From assembly GCF_002929505.1 (NCBI RefSeq), contig NZ_PJJL01000050.1:1780-44514 (forward strand): a stretch of DNA of 42,735 nt, written 5' to 3'. How positions within the stretch are numbered: position 1 is the stretch's first letter; each line of letters opens with the position of its first letter. Under the pieces are notes generated by a model. The model had not been told where the DNA came from. It searched no databases and saw only the letters and a list, made by a program, of their open reading frames with translations. Below are positions 16,493 to 25,084 of the stretch, in pieces. The position numbers were made by a program, and so were the translations under genes. The DNA is from Cryobacterium sp. Y57 (GTDB lineage: Bacteria > Actinomycetota > Actinomycetes > Actinomycetales > Microbacteriaceae).

Positions 16493-18178
16493 TTAGGACT
16501 TGTAGACCGTTGGATCTGGAGCCAGATCTGCACGGAGACTCGGACCGGTGTGGTTTCGAAGTTCCTTCCGCATGATTTTCCCCGTCGCCGTCATTGGGAG
16601 TTCTTCTAGATAGGTAATCGAACGGGGATACTGATAAAAAGCGAGCTTGAGCTTGACATGGTTCTGCAGGTCTGTAGAGAGCGTCTTAGACGGGACGTAG
16701 CCTCTTGACAGGACGACGAACGCTTTCACAGATTCTCCCCGCAACTCATCGGGAATGCCGATCACGGCGGCCATGGATACAGCAGGATGAGACAGGAGGC
16801 AGTCTTCAATTTCGCTGGGGCCTACACGATAGCCAGCAGTCGAGATGACGTCATCGGCGCGACCTTCGTACCAAAGATCTCCATTGGTGTCGGCTTTGGC
16901 GAGGTCCCCGGTATGGATCCACTTGGCGTAGATCTTCTTGGCAGTCTTGTCCGGATCGTTCCAGTATCTAAGCATCTGGCCGGGGTTACCGGTACGAATA
17001 CAAATTTCTCCCGCCCGCCCGTCCGGGACAGCATGCCCGCTTGGGTCGAGCAATGCCAGTTCAAAGCCGGGAAAGGCTCGTCCCATGCATCCGGGTGGGG
17101 TTGTTCGGCTGGTTCGGGAAGTGCCGACAGTTAGATTCATTTCTGTCTGGCCGTAGAATTCGTTGATCGGCGCCCGGAAAGTCGTCTCCACCCACCGTTC
17201 TATGACTTCTCCGAGAGCTTCGCCGCCCGTAGCCAAGGTTCGGATCGTGGTACCTGCTGCGGCGTCGGCATCGATCCCCGAGCTTCGCATTTGCTTGAGT
17301 GCGGTCGGAGGGATGAACGCGCAGGTAATTCGGTGCCGCCGGAGTAGATCGAGGGTGCGCTGTGGATCGAACTTATCCGGAGTCGCCACAACGGGGCAGC
17401 CCAGCGATAGGACCGTAAACAGCACGTCGAAGAGACCGCCGATCCATGCCCAATCAGCCGGAGTCCAGAAAACATCCTGCGGCTGCGGAGCGTTTCCAAA
17501 ACTAGTTCGAACTCCCGGCATGTGTGCCAACAGAATCTGGTGACCGTGAAGAGCGCCCTTGGGGCTTCCCGTCGTACCCGAGGTGTAAATGATGATGGCT
17601 GGTGACCGCGGCCCAGTGACCGCGGGCGCCGCCGACTCGGCTTGGTTCTCCACTTCCGCGCGATAATCCAGGATATGAGCGTCAATACTGGGGTCACGCG
17701 TCACGCGCCGGCCGACGACGACGACGTGCGTTAGGTCAGGTGTATCGGCAAGGGCGTCCTTGATTCTGTCATAACAATCGGCGTCAATGACGAGAGCCTT
17801 CGCCCCCGAGTCTCGAAGCCGGTAGGCAACTGCCGTCGCCCCGAACTTCACGGACATCGGAACTGTGACAAAGCCACCACGAAAGCTGCCGAGATGCGCA
17901 GTGAGCACCTCGACTCCTTGGGGAACCATAATGGCCACGCGATCGCCATGGTTTAGCCCCCAGTTCTGCAGCAGTCCCATGAATTTCCTGCTAAGCACGC
18001 CGAGCTGGCCGAAGGAGTATGTTGTAAGTGCGTCACTGGAATCGACGATCAGCGCCGTGTTCCCTGGCGTCTGAAGATCCGTGCAGGCCTCGGCGATGTT
18101 AAATGTTTCCGGTACGTGCCAACGGAAATCTGTCGCCTCTAGATCTTGCCACCATGCATGGGCTGTCGTGGCGATCAA
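16493..18178 (-). CDS. AMP-forming acyl-CoA synthetase
   Basis: A 561-residue adenylate-forming enzyme that activates a carboxylic acid as acyl-AMP and then acyl-CoA. The P-loop YTSGTTGSPKG is at about 198-208; the FYGQTEMN (A5) motif, the IHTGDLA (A7-like) stretch and YEGRADDVISTAGYRVGP (hinge) follow in order. The catalytic Lys lies in MTATGKIMRKEL near the C-terminus. The closest group is medium-chain/acetoacetyl-type synthetases. The start is TTG at 18178, overlapping the stop of the upstream MaoC gene (TTGA), with AAGGGGG in front. The acid it activates may come from the amidase reactions encoded downstream, but that link is inferred from position. Confidence 0.9.
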   Translation of the reverse strand: MIATTAHAWWQDLEATDFRWHVPETFNIAEACTDLQTPGNTALIVDSSDALTTYSFGQLGVLSRKFMGLLQNWGLNHGDRVAIMVPQGVEVLTAHLGSFRGGFVTVPMSVKFGATAVAYRLRDSGAKALVIDADCYDRIKDALADTPDLTHVVVVGRRVTRDPSIDAHILDYRAEVENQAESAAPAVTGPRSPAIIIYTSGTTGSPKGALHGHQILLAHMPGVRTSFGNAPQPQDVFWTPADWAWIGGLFDVLFTVLSLGCPVVATPDKFDPQRTLDLLRRHRITCAFIPPTALKQMRSSGIDADAAAGTTIRTLATGGEALGEVIERWVETTFRAPINEFYGQTEMNLTVGTSRTSRTTPPGCMGRAFPGFELALLDPSGHAVPDGRAGEICIRTGNPGQMLRYWNDPDKTAKKIYAKWIHTGDLAKADTNGDLWYEGRADDVISTAGYRVGPSEIEDCLLSHPAVSMAAVIGIPDELRGESVKAFVVLSRGYVPSKTLSTDLQNHVKLKLAFYQYPRSITYLEELPMTATGKIMRKELRNHTGPSLRADLAPDPTVYKS

Positions 18179-18654
18179 CGGACCCCCTTCGCTTCCGCGA
18201 TCGGCTCTGCGAGTGCGCTTGCACGTCCAGCCACGAGTAGGGAGAAATCTCCGGTCAGCACCACCACACCGTCGTGATTGATGAGTTTGGCCGCGCTCGT
18301 CACGATCGCTGAATCGCCGTCCTTACGAGGATCCACCGCCAGGATCTCGCAGACTACGGAGACCGAATCTCCAAAGTAGCTCGGAGCCTTGAACTTCACG
18401 TTGTCGAGGCTGTAGAAGCACAGTAGGTAGCTGGGGTGCATTTCCACCAGCCCGAGCAACGTGGATATCATGAGGGCCCCATGCGCGATCTGCTTCCCGA
18501 ACCGAGTGTCTCTCGCGTATTGTGGGTTCATGTGCAACGGGTGTTTGTCTCCGGTGAGCTCCCCGAATGCCCGCACATAGTCCTCGGTGATGGTCCGCGA
18601 ATCTGTTGTCGAAATGTCGGCGACTTTGATATCTTCGAATGGTTTTGAGATCAA
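18175..18654 (-). CDS. MaoC-like (R)-specific enoyl-CoA hydratase/dehydratase domain protein
   Basis: A hot-dog-fold protein of about 159 residues. The hydratase-2 signature is present: Asp and His in the DKHPLHMNPQYAR stretch, then GKQIAHGALMISTL. It should hydrate or dehydrate a CoA thioester made by the coupled synthetase. I prefer the TTG at 18654 as start because AGAGGAG stands seven bases before it; the open frame reaches a TTG at 18672, but that codon precedes the ribosome binding site. It is the first gene of the minus-strand series and faces the divergent TetR gene over about 700 bp. Confidence 0.85.
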   Translation of the reverse strand: MISKPFEDIKVADISTTDSRTITEDYVRAFGELTGDKHPLHMNPQYARDTRFGKQIAHGALMISTLLGLVEMHPSYLLCFYSLDNVKFKAPSYFGDSVSVVCEILAVDPRKDGDSAIVTSAAKLINHDGVVVLTGDFSLLVAGRASALAEPIAEAKGVR

Positions 18655-18672
18655 GGTGCTTCTCCTCTGCAA

Positions 18673-19283
18673 ATTTGGGAAGTCTCGGACGAGGCGTTGG
18701 AAGTGTTCTCGTCTAGGGGATGACAGACCCGGTCATCGTCGATGTTCATGCAGCGGCTGCCGTGCTCATAGGTCAGACTTGCGGACGAAGTACACGCGCA
18801 CGAACGAAACTAAAATCAGGAATGTAACGTGAATGACGACAGCCAGAGATCCGACCGTTAAGTGGATGGGACAGGCTCCGATGGCTCTGCACAAGGGCAC
18901 GCGTCCAAGAATTGATGGATGCCATGCTGAATGAAGCGGACCCGCCTAGAAAAGTTCAGCGATGAAGTAGTCTGCGGCCCGTGGTGAACACTCGGAATGC
19001 GCGCCCCTCCTGACAGAACGTCGATGTTTAAACCTAGACGTTGCCAGGTTCATGGCCATGAAGGTTGCGCCATGATCTAACTGCTCCGACCTGAAAGCCT
19101 CGAGCAATGCTTCTTTACAGGCTCAGACCATCGGTTTATCTACCAATGTGTGTTCGGCGCTGTACTGAGCTAATTGCGTCATGTGACCAGTGCTCCTTAA
19201 GGGCGTTGAGGTCGGGATGAAGCGAGATGCTTCGCCTGAAAAGGACCATAGTATGTAGGCAACAACTTAGTCAAGAGAATTCG
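18673..19283. other. Long intergenic region between the MaoC and TetR genes
   Basis: About 600 bp without a convincing gene on either strand; the few short frames lack coding character and ribosome binding sites. It should contain the promoter of the MaoC-synthetase genes, but no clear -35/-10 pair is visible. Its right end leads into the palindromes before the TetR gene. The length suggests a lost gene, but I recognise no remnant. Confidence 0.4.
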
Positions 19284-19297
19284 ATCAATCGATTGAT
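19284..19297. promoter_or_regulatory. Perfect 14-bp palindrome upstream of the TetR gene (candidate operator)
   Basis: ATCAATCGATTGAT is its own reverse complement. It lies about 100 bp before the most likely TetR start and next to a second, imperfect palindrome at 19333-19350. Size and position suit a TetR dimer site, and autoregulation is typical of the family. Binding is not shown by sequence alone. Confidence 0.5.
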
Positions 19298-19332
19298 AGA
19301 GAGCCCATTGATTCTGGTCATTGTCTTGCGTT

Positions 19333-19350
19333 TTCGATCGATCGCTCGAA
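19333..19350. promoter_or_regulatory. 18-bp near-palindrome overlapping the apparent 5' end of the TetR frame
   Basis: TTCGATCGATCGCTCGAA differs from its reverse complement at one mirrored pair. It lies inside the longest TetR frame, which argues that translation starts further down (ATG at 19384). It may be a second TetR-type operator, 49 bp from the palindrome at 19284-19297. Confidence 0.45.
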
Positions 19351-19383
19351 AATATTAATACTCGTGTTACGAAAGTGGAATGG

Positions 19384-20016
19384 ATGAATCTAGAGCGAGT
19401 TCAGCGCGCGGGAGTGTCCCTGTTTGCTACGAAGGGATTTGCCGCCACCGGCATCCGCGAACTAGGCAGCGAGGCGGGAATTAACTCCGCCACGTTATAC
19501 CATTACGTAGGTAGCAAGGAAGACCTACTCGTGAGTATCATGCGGGCCTGCCTCCAGGAACTCATCGATGCTGGCGCCAGCGCCCTTCGAGGCAGTTCCG
19601 AACCCGTCATCCAGCTCGCAGGTCTCGTTTCTTCTCACATCGGATTTACTGCAGTCAATCAACTGACCGCGAGAGTCGCCGAATATGAGATGCGCGCCCT
19701 TTCAGAGAAAAACCGCCCGGCCTTGCAGGAAATGCGCGACGAATACGAAGGTCTCTTTGCTCAGGTCATAGAACGCGGTCACCGCGTCGGCGTCTTCAAA
19801 TCTGCGGACCTCACCATGGCCCGGCTCGCCATAATGGAAATGGGCACCGGCGTCGCCCATTGGTACCGGGCCGATGGCCGACTTGAACTGTCCACCGTTC
19901 AGCAGTTCTTCGTTGACGCCGCCTGCAAGATCTTCTCCGTCGAGCCTGCAGCTCTGGAAGGGATTGATTATGTGAAGCCACCAAGACGGCTGGTCAGCGA
20001 ACCACGCAGCCTCTAA
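19384..20016 (+). CDS. TetR-family transcriptional regulator
   Basis: About 210 residues. The N-terminal helix-turn-helix is clear (AGVSLFATKGFAATGIRELGSEAGINSATLYHYVGSKEDLL), followed by a helical effector domain of the size seen in FadR/KstR2-like TetR regulators of acyl-CoA metabolism. The frame is open from TTG at 19321, but the first 21 codons overlap a palindrome; ATG at 19384 or GTG at 19375 is more plausible, without a strong ribosome binding site in any case. It is divergent from the MaoC/acyl-CoA synthetase genes, which it probably controls; the ligand may be an acyl-CoA. Confidence 0.88.
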   Translation: MNLERVQRAGVSLFATKGFAATGIRELGSEAGINSATLYHYVGSKEDLLVSIMRACLQELIDAGASALRGSSEPVIQLAGLVSSHIGFTAVNQLTARVAEYEMRALSEKNRPALQEMRDEYEGLFAQVIERGHRVGVFKSADLTMARLAIMEMGTGVAHWYRADGRLELSTVQQFFVDAACKIFSVEPAALEGIDYVKPPRRLVSEPRSL

Positions 20017-20089
20017 GCGGCGAAAGCCGTAGGTCCCCTTACAATACTGGGCTCGGCAAATTCATCCCCTAGCAATGCCTCAGTAGGGA

Positions 20090-20453
20090 TGGACGTAGTG
20101 AGCAGCCGCGCTGACCCGTCACAAGCCAGCCCGCCGACCTCAGCGTCGACCAGCTTGGACGTGGGGTCGTTGCAGGAGTTCGGGTAGAACTGTGCTTCCG
20201 GATCGCCCTTCTCTTAGCCGAGGGGCTCAGTCAGTTCCACCTGCAAGCCGCGCTCGAGGGCCGCTTGGATCAGACCGGGCACGAACCCGCCCTCACCAGT
20301 GAGTTCCAGCGCACCCGCATCGATCTTCGAGGACTGCGAATCCAAGGCGCCACTAGCTCCGAGCTCATCGATCGCTTTCACCGCCGCCAACTGCGATGGA
20401 GACCGCGGTGTCTTGCGCAACATGTTTCGACTCGTCAGGACCATTAGTGACAC
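20090..20453 (-). pseudogene. IS256-family transposase, N-terminal remnant
   Basis: The frame from 20453 to 20214 carries the N-terminus of an IS256-type transposase (SQLAAVKAIDELGASGALD..., GFVPGLIQAALERGLQVELTEPLG). The stop at 20214 replaces the expected Tyr; beyond it the same frame continues as EKGDPEAQFYPNS, the next conserved block. Similarity is lost around DAEVG (about 20130). The DDE core is absent and no terminal repeats are seen. The element is dead. Confidence 0.82.
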
Positions 20454-20742
20454 CCCTTCGAGTAGATCCGCAACCCCTTACAGAGACCAACTGACACCCT
20501 CTTTGGCAACGTTTGAACGAGATCGCATCGTTTTCTAACATGACGAAATGATTGAAAAACCGTGTAATCATACGGATCTGAGACTGGTTCCGTCTTCTCA
20601 TAGGGGGCGCTTTAGGTTTCAAATCCCATCTGTACAACCAAGGATCGCGCAACCAGACTTTTACAGTTTCGGAACAACTTTTCAGGCAAGGCCGCCTCAG
20701 ACGAGATCCGCAGCTTCCGAAAAATGGATGACCAATGATGAA
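20454..20742. other. Intergenic stretch between IS256 remnant and DUF4913-like gene
   Basis: Nearly 290 bp, less GC-rich than the neighbouring genes. Open frames on both strands lack recognisable motifs. I see no promoter, repeat or RNA here; it may be the boundary between the IS remnant and the conjugative-element remnant. Confidence 0.3.
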
Positions 20743-21321
20743 TCAACCAGAGCCGGCGCGAGCATAGAAGTCAGCCTCGGCCTCGCGCCGCTGAGCGACG
20801 TCGTCGACTACGAACTGCACGAAGTCCTCGTCGCGGTCGCCGATGACGATGTCTTCGACGCTTTCCGCGGGTGGTTCTCCTGGCCATGAAGTTTGCCGGG
20901 TCTGCCGGTCTCGCTCCAGTCGAGTCCCCGACATTGCCACCCAGTCGCGGAGGCGCTGGCGGGCATCCGCAAAATCGCGATGCCAGCCGAACGGGGCAGA
21001 GCCGTGCTGGTCTGGGTCGTAGGCGCCGAGCCAGTGCAGGTGCAGCGCTGAGAGTTCCCAGACGAGCTCTGGGTGCCGATGCCAGAACGGCGGCACGACG
21101 GATGCGGGCAGCCCATAGGTGCGTCGCAGCCAGTTCACCCAGCGGTTGAGCTCGATCCATTCGGCCTCGGCGTCGTCAGCGCTGAGTAAGTTCCAGTTGA
21201 TGGGATGCGGCGGCTCCGTAGTGAGCGGCCCGTCGAGGTCGTCCAATGAGGTCTCTTGGAACGCGTCATCGTGATCGCCGGATGCCCACTCGACTAGGGA
21301 CTCTGCCATTGCCGTCGTCAC
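20743..21321 (-). CDS. DUF4913-like protein of actinobacterial conjugative elements
   Basis: A 192-residue acidic protein without membrane segments. The tryptophan-rich middle (WIELNRWVNWLRRTYGLPASVVPPFWHRHPELVWELSALHLHWLGAY, about residues 55-102) resembles DUF4913 proteins found on actinobacterial plasmids and integrative elements. Function is unknown. Its start overlaps the stop of the ssb gene (ATGA at 21321-21318), so the two are co-translated. This supports a conjugative-element origin for 20.7-23.9 kb. Confidence 0.6.
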   Translation of the reverse strand: MTTAMAESLVEWASGDHDDAFQETSLDDLDGPLTTEPPHPINWNLLSADDAEAEWIELNRWVNWLRRTYGLPASVVPPFWHRHPELVWELSALHLHWLGAYDPDQHGSAPFGWHRDFADARQRLRDWVAMSGTRLERDRQTRQTSWPGEPPAESVEDIVIGDRDEDFVQFVVDDVAQRREAEADFYARAGSG

Positions 21322-21782
21322 ATCCCCAGAACGGGTGCGCTGGCGCGCGCGTGCACGGGCGCCGCCTCCTGGGGCATCGCATTCTGCGCGGCCGGGCTGT
21401 CGTGCTCGGCAGCCACAGCTGAGTGGCGGGTTCGGTCGACCTCGTAGTTCGTTCGAGCGAGGTCGTAGCCGATCTTCTTGACGACGAACTGTTCCCGCTC
21501 GAGGGTCTCGCCGTTGTGCTCGACTTGGTAGGTGCGCACATAGCCCTCAGCCACGAAGCTGTCGCCCTTGGCGAACAGTGTAAGAGCTCGGTCGGCCGTG
21601 GCCCGGTAGGCGACGAGGTCGTGAAAGGTCGGTTCAAGTACAGTGAAGTTGCCCGTGGCTTCGTGACGGAAGTGTGGCTGGCCGACGCGCACGTAGAAGC
21701 AGGTGTCGCCGTTCTCGGTGACCGACTGCTGCGGTTCCGAGGCGATGAAACCGGACAGCGATTGCTGGGTGTGAAGTGTCAT
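21318..21782 (-). CDS. ssb: Single-stranded DNA-binding protein (mobile-element type)
   Basis: A 154-residue protein with an OB-fold-like N-terminal region of about 110 residues (SLSGFIASEPQQS at the start, FYVRVGQPHFRH, DLVAYRATADRALTLFAKGDSFVAEGYVR) and a variable tail. It lacks the acidic DDDIPF-type tip of housekeeping SSB, as do many plasmid and ICE versions. AGGAGG stands eight bases before the ATG at 21782. Such proteins protect transferred single strands. It precedes the DUF4913-like gene with a 4-bp overlap. Confidence 0.82.
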   Translation of the reverse strand: MTLHTQQSLSGFIASEPQQSVTENGDTCFYVRVGQPHFRHEATGNFTVLEPTFHDLVAYRATADRALTLFAKGDSFVAEGYVRTYQVEHNGETLEREQFVVKKIGYDLARTNYEVDRTRHSAVAAEHDSPAAQNAMPQEAAPVHARASAPVLGM

Positions 21783-22004
21783 GGGACTGAACCTCCTGTG
21801 ATGTGGCCGGACCGTCGTGATCCGCGCTCACTGAGAGGTGCGCCGGACGGGCCTTGCCGGTCGTGCGGCCAAGGGGGCCTCGTGCCATCGCCACAAAGAC
21901 TGGACTCGGCGTGCCCTGCGCAATCCAGTTCGAGGGCGGAAGCTCAAGGGTCTACGCCGGCGGCATCTAGTGTCGGGTGTTTTTTCACGAATAGGCTCGG
22001 CGCC

Positions 22005-22733
22005 ATGGCGCTTCGACTGGTTCAGGTGAATTTTAAATCTTGGGATGACTCGGCGCTCGGCCGCTTCTGGGCGGACGCGCTCGGTTGGGGCGTGTCCAGC
22101 GAGGGGCCGGGTGTGACGAACGTTGAACCCTTGGGATTGGTCCTGCCCTGCCGCCGTGTGCGTTGATGTCGTCACCGGGCCAGATCCCGAAACGGTGAAG
22201 TACCGCGCACACCTGGATCTCGCCACATCTTCCTTGGCTCATCAGATGAAATTGGTGGCGCGGTTGAAGGAGTTGGGCGCAACATCCGCTGATATTGGCC
22301 AGGGTGACGTGCCATGGATCGTTATGGCCGACCCCGAGGGCAATGTGCTCTGCGTGCTCGAGCCGCGAGCGATCTACCAGGACACCGGGCGGATCGCCGG
22401 GGTGGTCGTCAGCTGTGCGGATCCACGGACGATGGCACGATTCTGGAAGGAGGCGATGGATTGGACCGTGCATGAGGTGACCGACGATTTGGCGAGGCTG
22501 GGGTCGGCCGCGGGTGTCGGTCCGTATCTCGAGTTCATTCGTGTGCCGGACATCACCGTTTGGACCCGTATCCATCTCGACCTGCGGCCGTACCTCCGTG
22601 ACGACCAGGCGGCCGAGGTCGCCCGGTTGCGGTCTTTGGGCGCGGTCGATGCTGACGTTGGGAAGGGGGCGTGCCGTGGGTGGTGCTCATCGACCCCGAG
22701 GGCAACGAGTTCTGCGTCCTCACGCCGGGCTGA
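22005..22733 (+). pseudogene. VOC-family (glyoxalase/bleomycin-resistance fold) protein, two frameshifts
   Basis: A gene of about 240 codons with two VOC domains begins at the ATG at 22005 (ALRLVQVNFKSWDDSALGRFWADALGW). Near 22135 the frame shifts, and homology continues as DWSCPAAVCVDVVTGPDPETVKYRAHLDLATSS. Near 22668 it shifts again, and the expected end VPWVVLIDPEGNEFCVLTPG is found in the third frame, stopping at 22733. VOC proteins are metal-dependent or ligand-binding; this one cannot be made as a whole. It is plus-strand cargo placed between minus-strand conjugation genes. Confidence 0.82.
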
Positions 22734-22835
22734 CGCATCGGCTTGGGAGGGGCTGCGCTGGCAGAGCGGATGTCTGCAGCCCGGTAACGACACCTCCGGA
22801 TGTTAAGGCCGGGAGCCGGAGCGTCGGGCTCGCTG

Positions 22836-23862
22836 TCACTCCGGCTCTTTGACCGGCGCGGTTGCGGGCGCGTCTTGTTCCGGCGTCCGCATCAGCCCTT
22901 CAACTTCTTCGCGGTTCGCGCGCAGCTCCCTGGCATCGGGGTGTGTGGTCCGCATTTGAAGTCTGGCGATGATAGGTGGGGCCGCGCGTAACATGATCGG
23001 GCCGGTGCCGAACGGCAGGGTACGGATGGTGTCGGGCGGCATGATCGGCACGCAGCGGATGGAACGCTGCGATGACCGTGACCCGCGATCGCCGATCGTT
23101 GTCGAGTCGGTGGTTTTGTCGCGGTCGCCGATCAGGGTCGAGAGATCGTGCAGGTCTCGAGAATTGGATGCTCCGCCGAGCACGATTTTGACGATGGAGG
23201 AGTCCCAGATGGTGCTGGCCGCGTTGTCGCTCCACTTTGTGCGCGCGTGCTTGCGCGAGTGACTCCAGCACCGGCATGGTCGTGATGCCGGTGCTGCCGC
23301 CCTTCGCCATGAGGGTGGGAAGTGAGGGGAGCGGCGCGAGGTTGCCGATCTCGTTGAGGGCGAGCAGCAGCGGCGGGTTGAGCCTGGAACCCGCGCTTCG
23401 GGCCGCGATGCGGCGGGCGGTCTCCACCAGGTCCTCGACGAACGCCGACACGAGAGCGGCCGAGTTGTTCGATCCCGCGCCGGTGTCGAGCAGATACAGG
23501 GTGCCATTGCTGCGCAGGAACGCTGCGGGGTCAAACTCCTCACCCTCCGGCGGGGAAAGAGCATCTAACATGCGAGGTTCGGCTAGGGCACCCAGCGACA
23601 GCGAGACACCCTGCCAGATGGAGTCGCGCGTGCGGGGGTCGGCTTCGAGCATGGCCCGGAGGGCGTCGCCCCAGCCGGTGGCAGCGGCAGGAATACTCAG
23701 CAGGATGGAGACGTCGTCGTGGGCGGCGGCCGGGTCCAGGGTCCACCGAAGCAGCTCGGCGGGAGGGCAATGGTCGCGCGCTGCGACATGTAGCAGCGAC
23801 TGCAAAGTCGTGCGGGTCTTGGCTTCCCAGAATCCGGTGCGGCCGGCACACCTAAGCAATCA
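22836..23862 (-). pseudogene. TraG/TraD/VirD4-type coupling protein, N-truncated and frameshifted
   Basis: The frame carries the C-terminal half of an actinobacterial type IV coupling protein, which links relaxase-bound DNA to the conjugation pore. Visible are TGFWEAKTRTTLQSLLHVAA, then FLRSNGTLYLLDTGAG, and the Walker B region LLLALNEIGNLAPLPSLPTLMAKGGSTGITTMPVLESLAQAR, where Asn replaces the usual Asp. Near 23235 the frame shifts; homology resumes in another frame with KWSDNAASTIWDSSIVKIVLGGASNSRDLHDLSTLIGDRD and runs to a stop at 22836. Walker A and the membrane segments are missing, cut off near 23862. It cannot be functional. Confidence 0.85.
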
Positions 23863-23958
23863 CAGGGGAGCAAATGTGACGTGGTCGCCTCGCACTGTTG
23901 AGTCGCCGGATGGCGTTCTCGGAGGGGTTTTTGATGGTGTGATCAATTGTTTAACCTA

Positions 23959-23994
23959 AAAAGTCCCGGAAACTCGTGAGTTTCCGGGACTTTT
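23959..23994 (-). terminator. Strong intrinsic terminator following the tRNA fragment
   Basis: AGTCCCGGAAACTC and GAGTTTCCGGGACT form a 14-bp perfect stem with a two-base loop as read on the plus strand, flanked by an A-run and a T-run, so it can terminate in both directions. It begins right at the 3' end of the tRNA fragment and was probably the original tRNA terminator. Confidence 0.85.
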
Positions 23995-24030
23995 GGTCGG
24001 GATGACAGGATTCGAACCTGTGACCCCTTG
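23994..24030 (-). tRNA. 3' fragment of a tRNA, probably tRNA-Pro (integration-site remnant)
   Basis: On the minus strand the last ~37 bases of a tRNA are present: variable region, T-arm (ACAGG TTCGAAT CCTGT), acceptor strand CATCCCG, discriminator A and encoded CCA. The 5' half, which should begin with CGGGATG, is not found upstream. The acceptor sequence fits actinobacterial tRNA-Pro, a known target of AICEs such as pSAM2. A partial tRNA beside conjugation genes marks an attachment site. Confidence 0.75.
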
Positions 24031-24049
24031 CAGAATCGGGGCGATTCTG
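24031..24049. repeat. Inverted repeat abutting the tRNA break point
   Basis: CAGAATCG-GGG-CGATTCTG is a perfect 8-bp inverted repeat with a three-base spacer. It starts where tRNA similarity ends and may be part of the attachment core or an integrase-arm site. Confidence 0.55.
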
Positions 24050-24349
24050 GACCTTGCCGAAAGTCTCGGGAACTCGTGATTTCCCGTGATTTTGCAGGGA
24101 GCCGGGCAGTTCGCTTGATCTGATTTTACGCGGACGTTGTCGGTCGGTCAGAGTTCATTCAGATGGGTAAATGGTGGGCATCTGCGTGGAGGCGCATTAG
24201 AACGTGACACGGATTGCGGAATCCGCGTTGATCGCTCGTTTCTGTGATGGACGTGGATTCCTCATCCGCCGCGTTAGCCACCACGATCCAGCATTCGATC
24301 CCCGAAACGACGCCCTCTCAGCCAGTTCGGGATCTGATAAAATATTTGT
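24050..24349. other. Intergenic region with a degenerate copy of the tRNA terminator
   Basis: At 24060-24093 lies a degraded version of the terminator hairpin at 23959-23994, in the same orientation and still mostly identical by eye. The remainder up to the FadR-type regulator contains no convincing gene. A TAAAAT before 24350 could be a -10 box, but no matching -35 is clear. Confidence 0.5.
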
Positions 24350-25027
24350 ATGAACTTCGTAGTAAAGCCGGAGCGCGAACTTTTGGGACATGTTGTAGCG
24401 TCTGCGATCAGAGACGAGATCTTAACCGGTGGGGTTCAACACGGAGAGCAGCTGCGGCTTGCACCTTTGGCCGAAAAGCTGAACCTGAGCATCACGCCCG
24501 TACGCGAGGCACTTCTGTTGCTTGCGCAAGATGGTTGGGTCGTTCACGCTCCGAACCGGGGGTTTCGCGTTGCGCCAATCCGGCGAAACGATGTCCAAGA
24601 CACCTACTTTATTTGGGCCACGGCAGAGGGAGAGCTCGCTGCTCGAGCGGCGGCTCGCGTCACGCTCGATGGAATGGATGCCCTCCGGGAGGTAGACCGT
24701 GCCCTTCATCAGCTGGAGGACCACCGCAGCGCCCTCGCGCTTACCCTGAACGCCAAGTTGCACTCCACGGTCCACGCAATGGCGGATGCTCCCAAGCTCC
24801 TTTGGTTCGCCGATTCGGCCCGGCGGTTGGTGCCGCTGCAATTTGACTCTGCGTTCCATGGCGTCCCAGGCTGGGAACAGGTCAACAGGCTTGGTCACAC
24901 CGCGATCATTGACCGAATCGAGTTGGGCGATGCAGACGGTGCCCGATCCCTAATGCGGGACCACATTTTGGCCACCTGCAGTTTGCTGCTTGCCTGGTTG
25001 GACTCGCTAGCGTTCTGGCAGGAATGA
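24350..25027 (+). CDS. GntR-family transcriptional regulator, FadR/FCD subfamily
   Basis: A 225-residue regulator with an N-terminal winged helix-turn-helix (about 10-75; LRLAPLAEKLNLSITPVREALLLLAQDGWV) and a helical FCD ligand-binding domain with the usual metal-ligand histidines (for example HSTVH at about 143-147 and HTAIID at about 183). FCD regulators sense organic acids. It is convergent with, and 57 bp from, the end of the catabolic operon at 25085-33918, so it is the natural candidate regulator, although it stands at the far end from the operon promoter. The ATG at 24350 has a poor ribosome binding site. Confidence 0.9.
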   Translation: MNFVVKPERELLGHVVASAIRDEILTGGVQHGEQLRLAPLAEKLNLSITPVREALLLLAQDGWVVHAPNRGFRVAPIRRNDVQDTYFIWATAEGELAARAAARVTLDGMDALREVDRALHQLEDHRSALALTLNAKLHSTVHAMADAPKLLWFADSARRLVPLQFDSAFHGVPGWEQVNRLGHTAIIDRIELGDADGARSLMRDHILATCSLLLAWLDSLAFWQE

Positions 25028-25084
25028 ACTGCCGCGCACCGCGATGATAGCTGCGCAACTTTGCCCTTCACATCCGCAAGCTGA

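Noticed and set aside
20022..20040. Terminator after the TetR gene
   Set aside because: CGGC-GAAA-GCCG is a short stem without a T-run; too weak to call.
23994..24060. A complete tRNA gene
   Set aside because: The 5' acceptor strand, D-arm and anticodon stem are missing upstream; only the 3' part is present.
24244..24846. 200-codon plus-strand frame overlapping the FadR-type regulator
   Set aside because: It is out of frame with the clear GntR/FCD protein and has no recognisable domain.
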